This document shows, one piece after another, positions 1 through 9,310 of a stretch of 64,000 nt of DNA. The notes beneath the pieces are model-generated. The model searched no databases. It was not told the DNA's origin and saw nothing but the letters and a program-made list of their open reading frames with translations. This DNA is from Verrucomicrobiaceae bacterium. Lineage in GTDB: Bacteria; Verrucomicrobiota; Verrucomicrobiia; Verrucomicrobiales; Verrucomicrobiaceae. Numbering within the stretch: the stretch's first letter is position 1; each line of letters begins with the position of its first letter. The position numbers and the translations under genes were made by a program. The stretch is taken from the NCBI GenBank assembly GCA_016795485.1, contig JAEUHM010000003.1, positions 153,347 to 217,346 of the forward strand, in the 5' to 3' direction.

Positions 1-441
1 ACCCTGGAATCTGCTACTGCGGTGCCCGAGGAGCTCGATGGCAAACTTAAAGGAGTCTATCCTTGGGGCAGCAGTTGGCCCCCACCCAATGGTTATGCCA
101 ACTACTGCGATGAAGCTTATCGTGACTTCTGCAAGAAGAACGGACACGAGGGCGGACCTCATATTCCGGGTTACCGAGATGGGGAGTATGCTATTTCGCT
201 CACGGGTGCTTTTCCGGCTAACAAGCTTGGCTTGCATGACATGAGCGGCAATCTGATGGCGTGGTGTGATGGCTGGTATGACAAGCTGCAAACCAGACGG
301 TTCCTCCGGGGCTCGATGTGGGGGAATGCGGCGAGAGATGACTTGCTTTCTTCTTCCCGCAGGGAGTTGGATATGGGTAAGACTACGGAGAAGGACTTGC
401 CTAGTGCGATCCGGGTGGTGCTGGAGTTGCCAAAGCCTTGA
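1..441 (+). CDS. Formylglycine-generating-enzyme-like (FGE/SUMF1) domain protein, 3' part
   Basis: The frame is open from base 1, so the start lies outside the window; about 146 residues are visible. The visible part carries hallmarks of the FGE-sulfatase (SUMF1) fold: YPWG near the beginning, a G-L-H-D-M-S-G-N core (seen as LGLHDMSGNLMAWC), a FLRGSMW stretch and a C-terminal SAIRVVLE strand matching the family's usual 'GFR' end. FGE proteins either convert the sulfatase active-site Cys to formylglycine or are non-catalytic C-type-lectin-like relatives; the catalytic cysteines of true FGE cannot be assigned in this fragment. Convergent with the helicase gene that ends at 489. Family call is firm, catalytic role unknown. 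Confidence 0.85.
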   Translation, partial: TLESATAVPEELDGKLKGVYPWGSSWPPPNGYANYCDEAYRDFCKKNGHEGGPHIPGYRDGEYAISLTGAFPANKLGLHDMSGNLMAWCDGWYDKLQTRRFLRGSMWGNAARDDLLSSSRRELDMGKTTEKDLPSAIRVVLELPKP

Positions 442-488
442 AGTGGATGCTTGAGCGAGCCTTCATGGCACTGGGTGTGGCTTGTGGG

Positions 489-3400
489 TTAGCCTTCTAG
501 GAGGTACTTGAAGTCGTCTTTGGTCATGAGTGTTCCGGTGCCTTCGGTGGAGGTGATGGTGCCTTGCATGACTTGGTCAAAGAGGGCGCGTTTGCGGACT
601 TTGAGTTGCATGATTTTCTCCTCGATGGTGTTGAGCATGAGGAGGCGCTGAATGAAGACGGTGTTCTGTTGCCCCATGCGGTGGGCGCGGTCGCTGGCTT
701 GGTTTTCTACGGCGGGGTTCCACCAGGGGTCGAGGTGGAAGACGTAGCTGGCGCGGGTGAGGTTGAGGCCTGCACCGCCTGCTCGCAGGCTGATGAGGAA
801 GACTGCGGGTCCGGTTTGTTTCTGGAAGTTTTCTACGAGTTTGCGGCGGTTGTCGGTGGGGGTGGAGCCGTCGAGGCGCTGGAAGGCGATGCCGGTGTCT
901 CGAAGATGGTGTTCTAGGTGGTCTAGGGCGCGGGTGAACTGGCTGAAGACGAGGGCGGCGTGTCCTTCGGAGACGATTTCCTCGAGCTGGCCGCAGAGGT
1001 AGCCGATCTTGGGTGAGCACTCGGTGTTGTTGGGGTCTAGGAGGGCGGGGGAGACGCAGATTTGACGGAGTCGTGTGAGGGCGGCGAGTGCTACGATGCC
1101 TGCCTGTTGGGCGGTTTTGTCCTTGTAGGCGGCGAGGACTTCCTGGCGGACTTCTCCCACGGCGCGGGTGTAGTATTGCTTCTGCTCTTCGGTGAGCTCG
1201 AGGTGGATGTCGCTTTCGATTTTTGGGGGCAGTTCTTTGAGGATTTTCTCTTTGGTGCGGCGGAGAACGAAGGGTTTGGCGCGGTCGAGGATGTCGAAGA
1301 CGCCAGCGTCGTTGCGGAGGCTGCTGAGGAAGTCTTTGCGGTCTCCGAGGAGGCCGGGGAGGGCGAGGTCGATGATGCTGAAGTATTCACCGGCGTGGTT
1401 CTCCAAGGGGGTGCCGGTGAGGCAGAGCTTGAAGCGGCCGTTGAGCTGGCGCATGGCGCGGGCGCGCTCTCCGAGGGCGTTTTTGACGGCCTGGGCTTCG
1501 TCGAAGATGATGCAGTCGAACTCTTTGTTTTTGAGCAGGTCGATGTCTCGGCGGACGAGGTCGTAGGTGGTGAGGACGACTCCTTCCCGAATGCCGGTGA
1601 GGCTGCGTCCTTTGCCGGTGTAAGGATGGACGTAGAGCGAGGGGTAGAAGGTGCGGATCTCTGACTGCCAGTTGAAGAGTAGGGTGGGCGGCAAGACGAG
1701 AAGGTGGGGCCGGGGCTTGCCATCGGTCTGGGAGAGGGGCTGGACGATGCCTTCTTTGATGGCGGCGAGGAGGGTGATGGTTTGCAGGGTCTTGCCAAGT
1801 CCCATGTCGTCGGCAAGGCAGGCACCGAACCCGTGCCGGTAGAGGAATGCGAGCCAGGAGTAGCCGTCGTGCTGGTAGGGCCGGAGGGTGGCCTTTACGG
1901 ATGGCAGGGGCTCTCGCTGCAATTGATCAAATTGGAGGAGGGACTCTAGGAGGGCTTGGTCTTCCTGGGGTATATCGCAGTGGACGCCGTGCTTGCGGAG
2001 GGAGAGCCAGTCCAGAATGCGCAGACGGGGGATTTGGAGGAGTTCCTGCTCGTCGTCTGCCTCGCCGGCTTGGACTGCAATGACTCGCTTCACTCGGGCT
2101 AGGGCGCTGATGGACTCGATGTCGATGACGCGGAGGGTGCCGTTTTCGTCGAGATAGACGCCGGTGTTGATGATTTGGTCCCAGCGTTCTTGGGGGATGA
2201 GTTCTTGGCCAGAGCGCACCTCGGGCTTGAGCTCAAAGAAGTCGATCTTCTTGCCGGTGAGAGCGCGGACACTGAGGCTGAGCTTGGAGAGGGAGATGAG
2301 ATTGGAGGCATAGGTGAGGCGGATGCCCCTGGCTTGGCAGGCGAGCATGAGCTTCTCTAGGTGCTGAAGAGCGGTGGCTCCCTGGACGGAAAACTCGGCG
2401 ATGAGGGGGCTGGCAGGGAAGTATTCTCGCCAGTGGCAGCCATATGAGGCCCCGAGTACTTCATGGACGAGTGCAGTGGCGATGGCGGCTTGCTGAATGC
2501 CGTCACGGGCCAAGGCCCACTGGCCGCTGCTCAGCACGAGCAAGACGGACGTGTCTGGCGGTTCCTGCTGCCATGCGGGACTGACTCCAATCTCGTCAAC
2601 GATGTTGGCTGCGGCACGTCGTTGGTGGAGGTTCTTGAAGGAGTTGGACTGCCTGATGTCCTCCAGGATGGCAGCGGCCTCATGGGGTTCTTGGCAAAGC
2701 CAGCAGCGATAAATGGCGCCCATGACCTCGGTGGAGCGCTGGCCGGAGCCGAGAAGGGAGGGGTCTGGGTAGATGGAGTGCACCAAGCGCTCCACGGGGA
2801 TGAGGGACTGGATGCCTGGGAGTAGGATGTCCTCTTGCTTGACGCAGACTTCGACTTGGAGCGTGCCGGGAGGGCTGGAGGGGACAAGATTGATGGATGG
2901 CTGGGCCTCTGTGGCTGCCTGGGGCAGGGAGGGCGCGCCATTCACCGCAAAGTCGCATCCGTGGGGGCTCCAGGAGATGCCCGCCGCATTCCAGGCTGCT
3001 CTGGGAACCTTTACGATACGGTCCTCAAGTGTATAGAGCGGCTTCGGACGGGAGCCCAGTTCGTTGACCGTGAGTGCCTTTAGCAAATCAGGCAGACGGT
3101 GCCAAGAACACTGGGGCTGGACTCTCGCGAGGGCCTTGGATGACTCCAAGAACACAAACCCCAGGCCGACTTCGTGCCAGCGCCCCTCTACGGGCTGGCC
3201 GTCCAGGAAGAGACGACGACGGATGGTGATTACATCCCCCACCAGGTCAAAGAGCAGCCGCCCATCGTAGTCATGGCGGCCCTTGCCTTTGACTTCCACG
3301 GGACCGGGTTCCAGGCCTATGAAGACTGGCAACTTCTTGGCTGGCCCAGTGAACCAGGCCCAAAAGCGATCTTCTTCCTCCAGGGTATGCGTCCAGGCCG

Positions 3401-3920
3401 AGGTGAAGGAGGAAACGGCTGATGGGGCCGTAGCGACGACGTTCTCTGCATTTGGGGCAAATGAGACGCGGTAGGAGATGACTTGCTGGGCCTTTGGGTT
3501 GAGAAACAGGTGCTTCTGCGGCGGCAAGGTGGGAGTTGGCGGTGCTGATTGGCTTCCGTGGGACCCAGCAGTGAGGACGAGTTTGAGTTTCTCCGCCAGC
3601 ACGCGGTTGGGGTAGCGGCCAAAGGCATTGAAGTCCTTCAGCAGGTGGACGACTAGCATCAGAACGGCGATGTGATGCTGACAAGGCTGGGGTTTGCTGC
3701 AATCGCAGACGGCGTCAAGCTTCTGCTGGTTCAGTCTGAGGCGACAAACGAGGGTGTCTAGCCGGAGGGGGAACTCAGCCTCCAACTGCTGGCCCGTCCA
3801 ACCCCAGGCGACAGGCTCCCCGGTGGAGAGTAAGCCAGCGGCGTGCATCAAGACTGATTTTGGAGCGAGGTTCCAAAGGTCTGCGGGGTCGAGTAAGCGG
3901 AGCCGTTCAACGAGGGTCAT
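489..3920 (-). CDS. SWIM zinc-finger SNF2-family ATPase/helicase
   Basis: About 1,143 residues from the ATG at 3920; an in-frame upstream ATG at 4061 exists but would add 47 non-conserved, Ser/Arg-rich residues, so the inner start is preferred. A SWIM-type zinc motif (CDCSKPQPCQHH, residues ~71-82) is followed by a long variable region. The C-terminal third is a complete SNF2 motor: Walker A (DDMGLGKT, ~703-710), DEAQ Walker B (~805), LTGTPLEN motif III (~832) and helicase C-domain with AHRMGQ motif VI (~1077). Bacterial SNF2 proteins of this layout are DNA translocases thought to remodel protein-DNA or transcription complexes. Starts divergently from kup with about 170 bp between starts. Confidence 0.95.
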   Translation of the reverse strand: MTLVERLRLLDPADLWNLAPKSVLMHAAGLLSTGEPVAWGWTGQQLEAEFPLRLDTLVCRLRLNQQKLDAVCDCSKPQPCQHHIAVLMLVVHLLKDFNAFGRYPNRVLAEKLKLVLTAGSHGSQSAPPTPTLPPQKHLFLNPKAQQVISYRVSFAPNAENVVATAPSAVSSFTSAWTHTLEEEDRFWAWFTGPAKKLPVFIGLEPGPVEVKGKGRHDYDGRLLFDLVGDVITIRRRLFLDGQPVEGRWHEVGLGFVFLESSKALARVQPQCSWHRLPDLLKALTVNELGSRPKPLYTLEDRIVKVPRAAWNAAGISWSPHGCDFAVNGAPSLPQAATEAQPSINLVPSSPPGTLQVEVCVKQEDILLPGIQSLIPVERLVHSIYPDPSLLGSGQRSTEVMGAIYRCWLCQEPHEAAAILEDIRQSNSFKNLHQRRAAANIVDEIGVSPAWQQEPPDTSVLLVLSSGQWALARDGIQQAAIATALVHEVLGASYGCHWREYFPASPLIAEFSVQGATALQHLEKLMLACQARGIRLTYASNLISLSKLSLSVRALTGKKIDFFELKPEVRSGQELIPQERWDQIINTGVYLDENGTLRVIDIESISALARVKRVIAVQAGEADDEQELLQIPRLRILDWLSLRKHGVHCDIPQEDQALLESLLQFDQLQREPLPSVKATLRPYQHDGYSWLAFLYRHGFGACLADDMGLGKTLQTITLLAAIKEGIVQPLSQTDGKPRPHLLVLPPTLLFNWQSEIRTFYPSLYVHPYTGKGRSLTGIREGVVLTTYDLVRRDIDLLKNKEFDCIIFDEAQAVKNALGERARAMRQLNGRFKLCLTGTPLENHAGEYFSIIDLALPGLLGDRKDFLSSLRNDAGVFDILDRAKPFVLRRTKEKILKELPPKIESDIHLELTEEQKQYYTRAVGEVRQEVLAAYKDKTAQQAGIVALAALTRLRQICVSPALLDPNNTECSPKIGYLCGQLEEIVSEGHAALVFSQFTRALDHLEHHLRDTGIAFQRLDGSTPTDNRRKLVENFQKQTGPAVFLISLRAGGAGLNLTRASYVFHLDPWWNPAVENQASDRAHRMGQQNTVFIQRLLMLNTIEEKIMQLKVRKRALFDQVMQGTITSTEGTGTLMTKDDFKYLLEG

Positions 3921-4089
3921 CAATGCGGGCCGGAGACATTGGCGAGACGGTCTGACGATGGAAGAGAAACTTAGCGGACTTGAGGTGGAGCGAAATGGGG
4001 CCCCGAAACCGGGACTTGCAAGGGGGCGGGTTTGGCGTAAGGCGTTCTGTCCCGACAACACGGGCTCTGGAGTTCTCCAGGGTTTTCAA

Positions 4090-5979
4090 ATGTCAGAACA
4101 CAACAAGGAAAACAATTGGTCCCTGGCCCTGCTGGCCTTGGGAGTGGTTTTTGGAGACATCGGCACCAGCCCGCTGTACGCACTCAGAGAGGCGCTCACC
4201 CACGCGAATCCGCGCCCGGGAATCCCCCTGGATGTATTGGGGCCGATCTCGCTCATGGTTTGGTCACTCGTGATCATGGTTTGCCTGAAGTATCTCACGT
4301 TTGTGACGAAGGCGACGAACAAGGGGGAGGGCGGCATGTTCTCACTGCTGACGCTGTTTCGCTCCCGGTTTGGCCACTCGGGTCCAGGCTGGGTGCTGTT
4401 TATTGCGCTAGCGGCGATGTTTGGAGCGGGACTGCTTTACGGAGACGGGATGATCACTCCGGCGATCTCGGTGCTTTCTGCGGTGGAAGGACTCAAGGGG
4501 GTAAACCCAGCTCTGGGTGAGTATGTCGTGCCCGTAGCAGTGGCTATTCTAGTGGTGCTGTTCGCCGTGCAGCGGTTCGGCACTGCAAAGATTGGGGTGG
4601 CGTTTGGCCCCATCATGATGCTGTGGTTCCTGACGCTGGCGGTGCTGGGTTTGATCAACATCGGCAAGCACCCGGCGGTGTTCGCTGCGTTCAATCCTAT
4701 CCTGGGCCTCGATTTCCTCATTCATCACGGTCATGAAAGCGTGGTGCTGATGGGCATGGTGCTGCTGGCTGTCACGGGGTGTGAGGCGATGTACGCGGAC
4801 ATTGGCCACTTTGGCCGTCCGCCGCTGCTCAAAGCATGGTACATCGTGGTGTTTCCTGCCTTGCTGCTCAACTACATGGGCCAAGGCGCGCTGGTGCTCA
4901 GTGATGTAGAGGGCTCGCTGCAGCCAGGTTTCCACCACTTCTTCAATTTGGCACCTAAACCGCTGCTGATTCCCGTGATCCTGCTGGCGACTGCGGCTAC
5001 TATCATTGCGTCCCAGGCGATGATCACCGGAGTGTTCAGCCTGACGCAGCAAGCGGTGCAACTGGGCTACTTGCCGCGCTTACGGATCGTGCACACATCG
5101 GCGGATGTTCGGGGTCAAATCTACATGCCGCAGGTGAACTACGCACTGATGATCGCCTGTGTAGCTCTGGTGATGTCCTTCAAGTCTTCGAGTGCGCTTG
5201 CTGCGGCTTACGGGCTGTCCGTGGCTCTGGATATGTTTTTGACAAGCATCATGTTCTTCCTGGTAGCCATTTCGGTGTGGAAGTGGCCAGTCTGGAAGGC
5301 CGGACTGCCAGTTCTGGTGTTCCTGACCCTGGAGAGCGGATACCTTGCAGGAGGGTTTGTGAAGTTTTTTGACGGAGCGTGGTTCCCGCTGGCCGTGGGC
5401 CTGTTCATGTGGGTGCTCATGAAGACCTGGAGTGACGGTCGGGTCATTCTGCGAGACGCAATGCTGCGTGGCAGACTGCCCACGGACTTCTTGGTAAACG
5501 AAATGAAGTCCAACAGCATCATTCGCGTTCCTGGCACGGCCGTGTTCATGAGCGCAAGCGCGGAGGGTCTTCCGCTCTGCCTGCTCCATCACCTGAAGCA
5601 CAACAAGGCACTGCATAAGCAAGTGGTGCTGCTTACCGTGAAGTTTGAGGAAGATGCACGGGTGACGCCAGAGGACCGAGCCGTGATTGAAGAGATCTAC
5701 GATGAGTTCTGGAGGGTGACGCTGAGCTACGGGTTTGCCGACACGCCGGATGTTTTCGCGGACTTAGTGCGGGCATTGGGAACACAGACGACTGTTAAGC
5801 CCCAAGGTATCTCGTTTTACCAGAGCAGGGAACTGCTGCTCACCACCGGCCCCGGCAAGATGGCGGCATGGCGGAAGAAGATCTTCACTTTCTTCTCAAG
5901 ACTGGCGCGTCCTGCTACGGGATACTTCGAGCTACCGCCGAGACAGGTCATCGAGTTGGGCATCCAGTTGGAACTCTAA
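4090..5979 (+). CDS. kup: Kup-type low-affinity potassium transporter (first copy)
   Basis: 629 residues from the ATG at 4090; the open frame extends upstream to 3694, but the N-terminus of the family (SLALLALGVVFGDIGTSPLY, from ~11) starts right after this ATG, so the upstream extension is not used. It has the typical Kup layout: about twelve hydrophobic segments in the first ~450 residues, GDGMITPAISVLSAVEG after helix 2, and a soluble C-terminal domain of ~170 residues. Family role is K+ uptake (probably K+/H+ symport) across the inner membrane. The stop codon overlaps the tilS start (TAATG), so the two are probably co-translated. A second, divergent kup lies at 21725-23668. Confidence 0.96.
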   Translation: MSEHNKENNWSLALLALGVVFGDIGTSPLYALREALTHANPRPGIPLDVLGPISLMVWSLVIMVCLKYLTFVTKATNKGEGGMFSLLTLFRSRFGHSGPGWVLFIALAAMFGAGLLYGDGMITPAISVLSAVEGLKGVNPALGEYVVPVAVAILVVLFAVQRFGTAKIGVAFGPIMMLWFLTLAVLGLINIGKHPAVFAAFNPILGLDFLIHHGHESVVLMGMVLLAVTGCEAMYADIGHFGRPPLLKAWYIVVFPALLLNYMGQGALVLSDVEGSLQPGFHHFFNLAPKPLLIPVILLATAATIIASQAMITGVFSLTQQAVQLGYLPRLRIVHTSADVRGQIYMPQVNYALMIACVALVMSFKSSSALAAAYGLSVALDMFLTSIMFFLVAISVWKWPVWKAGLPVLVFLTLESGYLAGGFVKFFDGAWFPLAVGLFMWVLMKTWSDGRVILRDAMLRGRLPTDFLVNEMKSNSIIRVPGTAVFMSASAEGLPLCLLHHLKHNKALHKQVVLLTVKFEEDARVTPEDRAVIEEIYDEFWRVTLSYGFADTPDVFADLVRALGTQTTVKPQGISFYQSRELLLTTGPGKMAAWRKKIFTFFSRLARPATGYFELPPRQVIELGIQLEL

Positions 5980-6944
5980 TGCTGCAAGGGGTCAGGGAAC
6001 AACTCTTCGGGTTTGATCGCTCAGCCACCTCTTTGGTAGGGGTGTCCGGTGGAGTGGACTCGGTGGTGCTTCTGCACGTGCTCAAGGAAATCGGATTCAA
6101 AAACCTGATCGTGTGCCATCTGAACCACCAGTTGCGGCCCAAAGAGGCGGAGAAGGACGAGTATTTCGTCAGGAGACTGGCCGAGAAGCTCAATTTCACG
6201 CTGGATGTGGCTGAGGTGGACGTTGCCGGATACGCGGCGGAGAACAAACTCTCTGTGGAACTGTCTGCCAGGGTCTTGCGCTATCAATACTTTGAGATGT
6301 GCGCGGAGGAACATGGAGCGGACAAAGTTTTTCTGGCGCACCATGCAGATGATCAAGCCGAGACGGTGCTCATGAATGTGTTGCGAGGTACAGGGGTAAC
6401 CGGGATGGCCGGGATGCGGTTCATGAACCAACTAGAAGGCGGGCTCAAGCTGGTGCGGCCATTTTTGGGCGTGAGAAGGTCTGAGATCGAGGACTACGCC
6501 AAGGCTGGGAAGATCAACTGGCGGGAGGATGCATCCAACGCCAGCTCTGACTACACGCGCAATCGGCTGCGGCATGAGGCGCTGCCGCTGCTGAGTGAGA
6601 TCATGCAGCGCGACACGGTGACGAGGCTAGTGAGCTTGGCTGAACTGGCTCGAGAAGATGATGATGCGCTCAATGTGCTGGCAATGGAAGCGCGAGAAGC
6701 GTGTGCTGACACCGGAGGAGGAACGCTAAAGTGCAGTGAACTCAAAAAGCAGCCGCGCGCCATCCAGCGGCGGGTGGTGCTTAACTGGCTGCGGACCTCA
6801 TCTGTGCCAGGGGTAGGAATGGCTGAGGTGGAGGCGGTCTTGGGCCTCCTGACGGAAGAGACGCCAGCCCGGGTCAATCTGCCTGGGGGGCTACAGGTCC
6901 GACGGAAGTCTAAAACTCTCACAATTGCCAAGCAAGACGCTTGA
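5979..6944 (+). CDS. tilS: tRNA(Ile)-lysidine synthase
   Basis: 321 residues. The ATG at 5979 overlaps the kup stop, and the conserved N-terminus begins just after it; the longer frame from 5868 lies inside kup and is not used. The PP-loop signature SGGVDS is at residues 23-28, followed by VCHLNHQLRPKEAEKDE and a typical HHADDQAET segment (~125). TilS ligates lysine to C34 of the CAU-anticodon tRNA-Ile so that it reads AUA. The protein is short compared with the ~430-residue E. coli form and resembles the compact type that lacks the extra C-terminal domain. Confidence 0.93.
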   Translation: MLQGVREQLFGFDRSATSLVGVSGGVDSVVLLHVLKEIGFKNLIVCHLNHQLRPKEAEKDEYFVRRLAEKLNFTLDVAEVDVAGYAAENKLSVELSARVLRYQYFEMCAEEHGADKVFLAHHADDQAETVLMNVLRGTGVTGMAGMRFMNQLEGGLKLVRPFLGVRRSEIEDYAKAGKINWREDASNASSDYTRNRLRHEALPLLSEIMQRDTVTRLVSLAELAREDDDALNVLAMEAREACADTGGGTLKCSELKKQPRAIQRRVVLNWLRTSSVPGVGMAEVEAVLGLLTEETPARVNLPGGLQVRRKSKTLTIAKQDA

Positions 6945-6986
6945 CCTATGGCCAGAATGCGTTGCATTACCCGCCCACCAAACCCC

Positions 6987-7475
6987 ATGAGCCACGCACG
7001 AGCTTTAGCCGCATTCAGCATCACGATGCTGCTGTCAAACTGTGCGCCAATGGACCCGTATGGGCAGCCCTACCCCCAACAGGGTTATCCGCAACAAGGC
7101 TATCCCGCACAGGGCCAAGCGCCTTACGGCTATGGCCAACAACAAGGCTACGGAAACACGGGGGCCTACGCACCACAAGGGTATGGGCAGCCCCAACAGC
7201 AAGGTGCATACGCACAAGGTCCACAGCAGTATCCTGGACAGCCATACACCCCGCCGCCCCAAACTTCTCAACAGCCTCGGCCGCCAGCACAAAGTGATTA
7301 TTTGCCGCACCTGAGCCAGGAATATCGCAGTGGATACGAGATCGGCGCAAAAGACCGCCAGTATGGGTATCCCAGAGACTACCGGCGTGCGTATGAACGA
7401 TTTGGGCGCGGCTACGAGTCTTATTTCCAGGAAGGCTACACTGACGGATACGACGGACGTCAAATGGCCCACTAG
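6987..7475 (+). CDS. Tyr/Gln/Gly/Pro-rich lipoprotein
   Basis: 162 residues from the ATG at 6987; an ATG at 6948 is in frame but the signal peptide begins after 6987. A lipobox LLSNC puts the lipidated Cys at residue 19. Residues ~22-95 are low complexity, with repeats of P-Q-Q-G-Y and Y-G-Q type. The C-terminal half (~105-160) is different: regularly spaced Tyr/Gly/Arg/Asp with repeated G-Y-x-x-G-x-x-D and Y-x-x-G-Y motifs. No enzymatic domain is recognised; an envelope or structural role is inferred only from export and composition. Lies 42 bp after tilS. Confidence 0.85.
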   Translation: MSHARALAAFSITMLLSNCAPMDPYGQPYPQQGYPQQGYPAQGQAPYGYGQQQGYGNTGAYAPQGYGQPQQQGAYAQGPQQYPGQPYTPPPQTSQQPRPPAQSDYLPHLSQEYRSGYEIGAKDRQYGYPRDYRRAYERFGRGYESYFQEGYTDGYDGRQMAH

Positions 7476-7519
7476 CCGCACTCCTTTTACACTTACTCCC
7501 CACTCATCCAACGACCCCA

Positions 7520-9289
7520 ATGCCAACAGCCCCAGCAACTACCCTCCGTAATGCCATCATTCGATTCGCCGGAAACTCCCAGGACGGGATTCAGTCCGTA
7601 GGCGGCATCCTCGCCCGTCTCGCCGGCCGCACCGCTCAGGACGTCATGACTTATATGACGATTCCCTCCACCATCTCAGGCGGGCCTTCGATCTTCCAGG
7701 TGCACCTTGGCTCAGGAGAAGTCGTCCATGCAGGTGACCAAGCCGATGTGCTCGTCGTGTTCTATCAGCACAGCTACAACGATCACATTTCCGCAGTGCG
7801 TGACGGTGGCATTTGCATTTACGACAGTGGCGAAGTGACCGAGTTCAAGCACGAGCGTGGTATCACTCACGTGGGTGTACCGTTCACCACGGCAACGATT
7901 GAGGCTACTGGCGGAACTGCTCGTGATCGAGGCAAGAACATCTTCGTCCTAGGACTCGTTTGCGCGGCGTTTAACTTGGACAAAGACAAGGTGGTTGGCA
8001 TTCTCCAGCGTCAGTTCGGCAAGAAAGACGACAGCGTGCTCCGTGCTGCGATGCAGGCGTTTGATGCAGGATTTGCCTACCACGTCGGCGATCTTCAGAA
8101 GTTTGCCTTCAGCCCCGGTGAAGCCAAGGGCGCTCGTCCACGTATCTCTTCTGACGGTAACCAGATGCTTACTCTCGGTCTTCTGGCCGGCGGTGTGCGC
8201 TACGGTGCCGCTTATCCAATCACCCCATGGTCATCCGTCATGGAAGCCCTGCGGACGGAGCTTCCGAAGTATGGTGGCCTATTCGTGCAGGCTGAAGATG
8301 AACTTGCGGCTGTCTCTATGGCCATCGGAGCAGCGTTTGCAGGGCACCTCTCCATGACTGGAAGTTCTGGCCCTGGTCTGAGCCTCAAAATGGAGGCACT
8401 CAGCTATGCTTCCATGGCCGAGTTGCCATTGATCGTTGTTAACGTGCAGCGGGGTGGCCCTTCCACAGGTCTGCCAACTTCCATGGAGCAATCGGATCTG
8501 CTTCAGGCCATCTACGGTTCACACGGTGACTGCCCACGCATTGTCGTAGCTCCATCGGATGTGGAAGACTGCTTCTACATCGCAATCGAGGCCTGTAAGA
8601 TGGCCCGCAAGTATTCCTGCCCAGTAATCATTTTGAGCGACCAAGCGATCTCGTCCCGAATCGAGGCGTTTGAGGAGCCTGATCTCGACAAGAACTGGAT
8701 CGAGCCTGAACTCGACCTCGCGACTCGTCCTGCAGACTTCAAGCCTTATCCGCTCGATGCTATCACACGTCATGCACCTCCAGGGGCGAAGATGGCTAGC
8801 GGAAAGTATCCGATCGTGACCGGTCTGGAGCACGATGAGTGGGGCCATCCATCCGGTAGCCCCAAGATGCACACCAGCATGACGGCCAAGCGCCGCAACA
8901 AGCTGATCGAGCTATCAAAGGAGTTGCCTGTTCCTGCAATCCATGGTGATGCCGCTGGTGATGTTCTTATCGTCGCATGGGGATCCACCACTGGTCCAGT
9001 GCGTGAGAGCACAGATCGTCTGCGTTCCGAAGGACACAAAGTAGGCTGCATGGCGATGCGTCACCTGCATCCTCTGCCTGCGGGTCTTGAGGAGACCTTC
9101 AAGAACTACAAGCATGTCATCGTCGTAGAGATCAATGACTGCGGAATGTATGGTTATGGCCAGTTGGCCATGTTGCTGCGTGCGGCTTATGCGATGCCTC
9201 ACATTTCTTCGGTGACGAAGACGGACGGTCTGGCTTATCGGATCCGCGAGATCGTCACAGGCGTGGAGAAAGTTCTCGCATCAGCGTAA
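7520..9289 (+). CDS. korA: 2-oxoacid:ferredoxin oxidoreductase, fused gamma-alpha subunit (KorA type)
   Basis: 589 residues. The N-terminal ~190 residues are the gamma domain (AGNSQDGIQSVGGILARLAG motif, residues ~17-36), followed by the alpha-subunit pyrimidine-binding domain (GGVRYGAAYPITPWSS, MTGSSGPGLSLKMEA) and domain II ending near 589. The family oxidatively decarboxylates 2-oxoglutarate, or another 2-oxoacid, to acyl-CoA with reduction of ferredoxin. The thiamine-diphosphate-binding beta subunit (korB), usually directly downstream, is not in this window. Substrate is not determined by sequence; the 2-oxoglutarate assignment follows the fused architecture. Confidence 0.9.
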   Translation: MPTAPATTLRNAIIRFAGNSQDGIQSVGGILARLAGRTAQDVMTYMTIPSTISGGPSIFQVHLGSGEVVHAGDQADVLVVFYQHSYNDHISAVRDGGICIYDSGEVTEFKHERGITHVGVPFTTATIEATGGTARDRGKNIFVLGLVCAAFNLDKDKVVGILQRQFGKKDDSVLRAAMQAFDAGFAYHVGDLQKFAFSPGEAKGARPRISSDGNQMLTLGLLAGGVRYGAAYPITPWSSVMEALRTELPKYGGLFVQAEDELAAVSMAIGAAFAGHLSMTGSSGPGLSLKMEALSYASMAELPLIVVNVQRGGPSTGLPTSMEQSDLLQAIYGSHGDCPRIVVAPSDVEDCFYIAIEACKMARKYSCPVIILSDQAISSRIEAFEEPDLDKNWIEPELDLATRPADFKPYPLDAITRHAPPGAKMASGKYPIVTGLEHDEWGHPSGSPKMHTSMTAKRRNKLIELSKELPVPAIHGDAAGDVLIVAWGSTTGPVRESTDRLRSEGHKVGCMAMRHLHPLPAGLEETFKNYKHVIVVEINDCGMYGYGQLAMLLRAAYAMPHISSVTKTDGLAYRIREIVTGVEKVLASA

Positions 9290-9310
9290 ACCAAAGCCTG
9301 CTGAGATTGC

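Noticed and set aside
3694..4089. N-terminal extension of the first kup
   Set aside because: Runs antisense through the start of the helicase gene and lies before the conserved Kup N-terminus.
5868..5978. Longer tilS start inside kup
   Set aside because: The added 37 residues are out of family, and the TAATG overlap at 5979 gives a natural coupled start.
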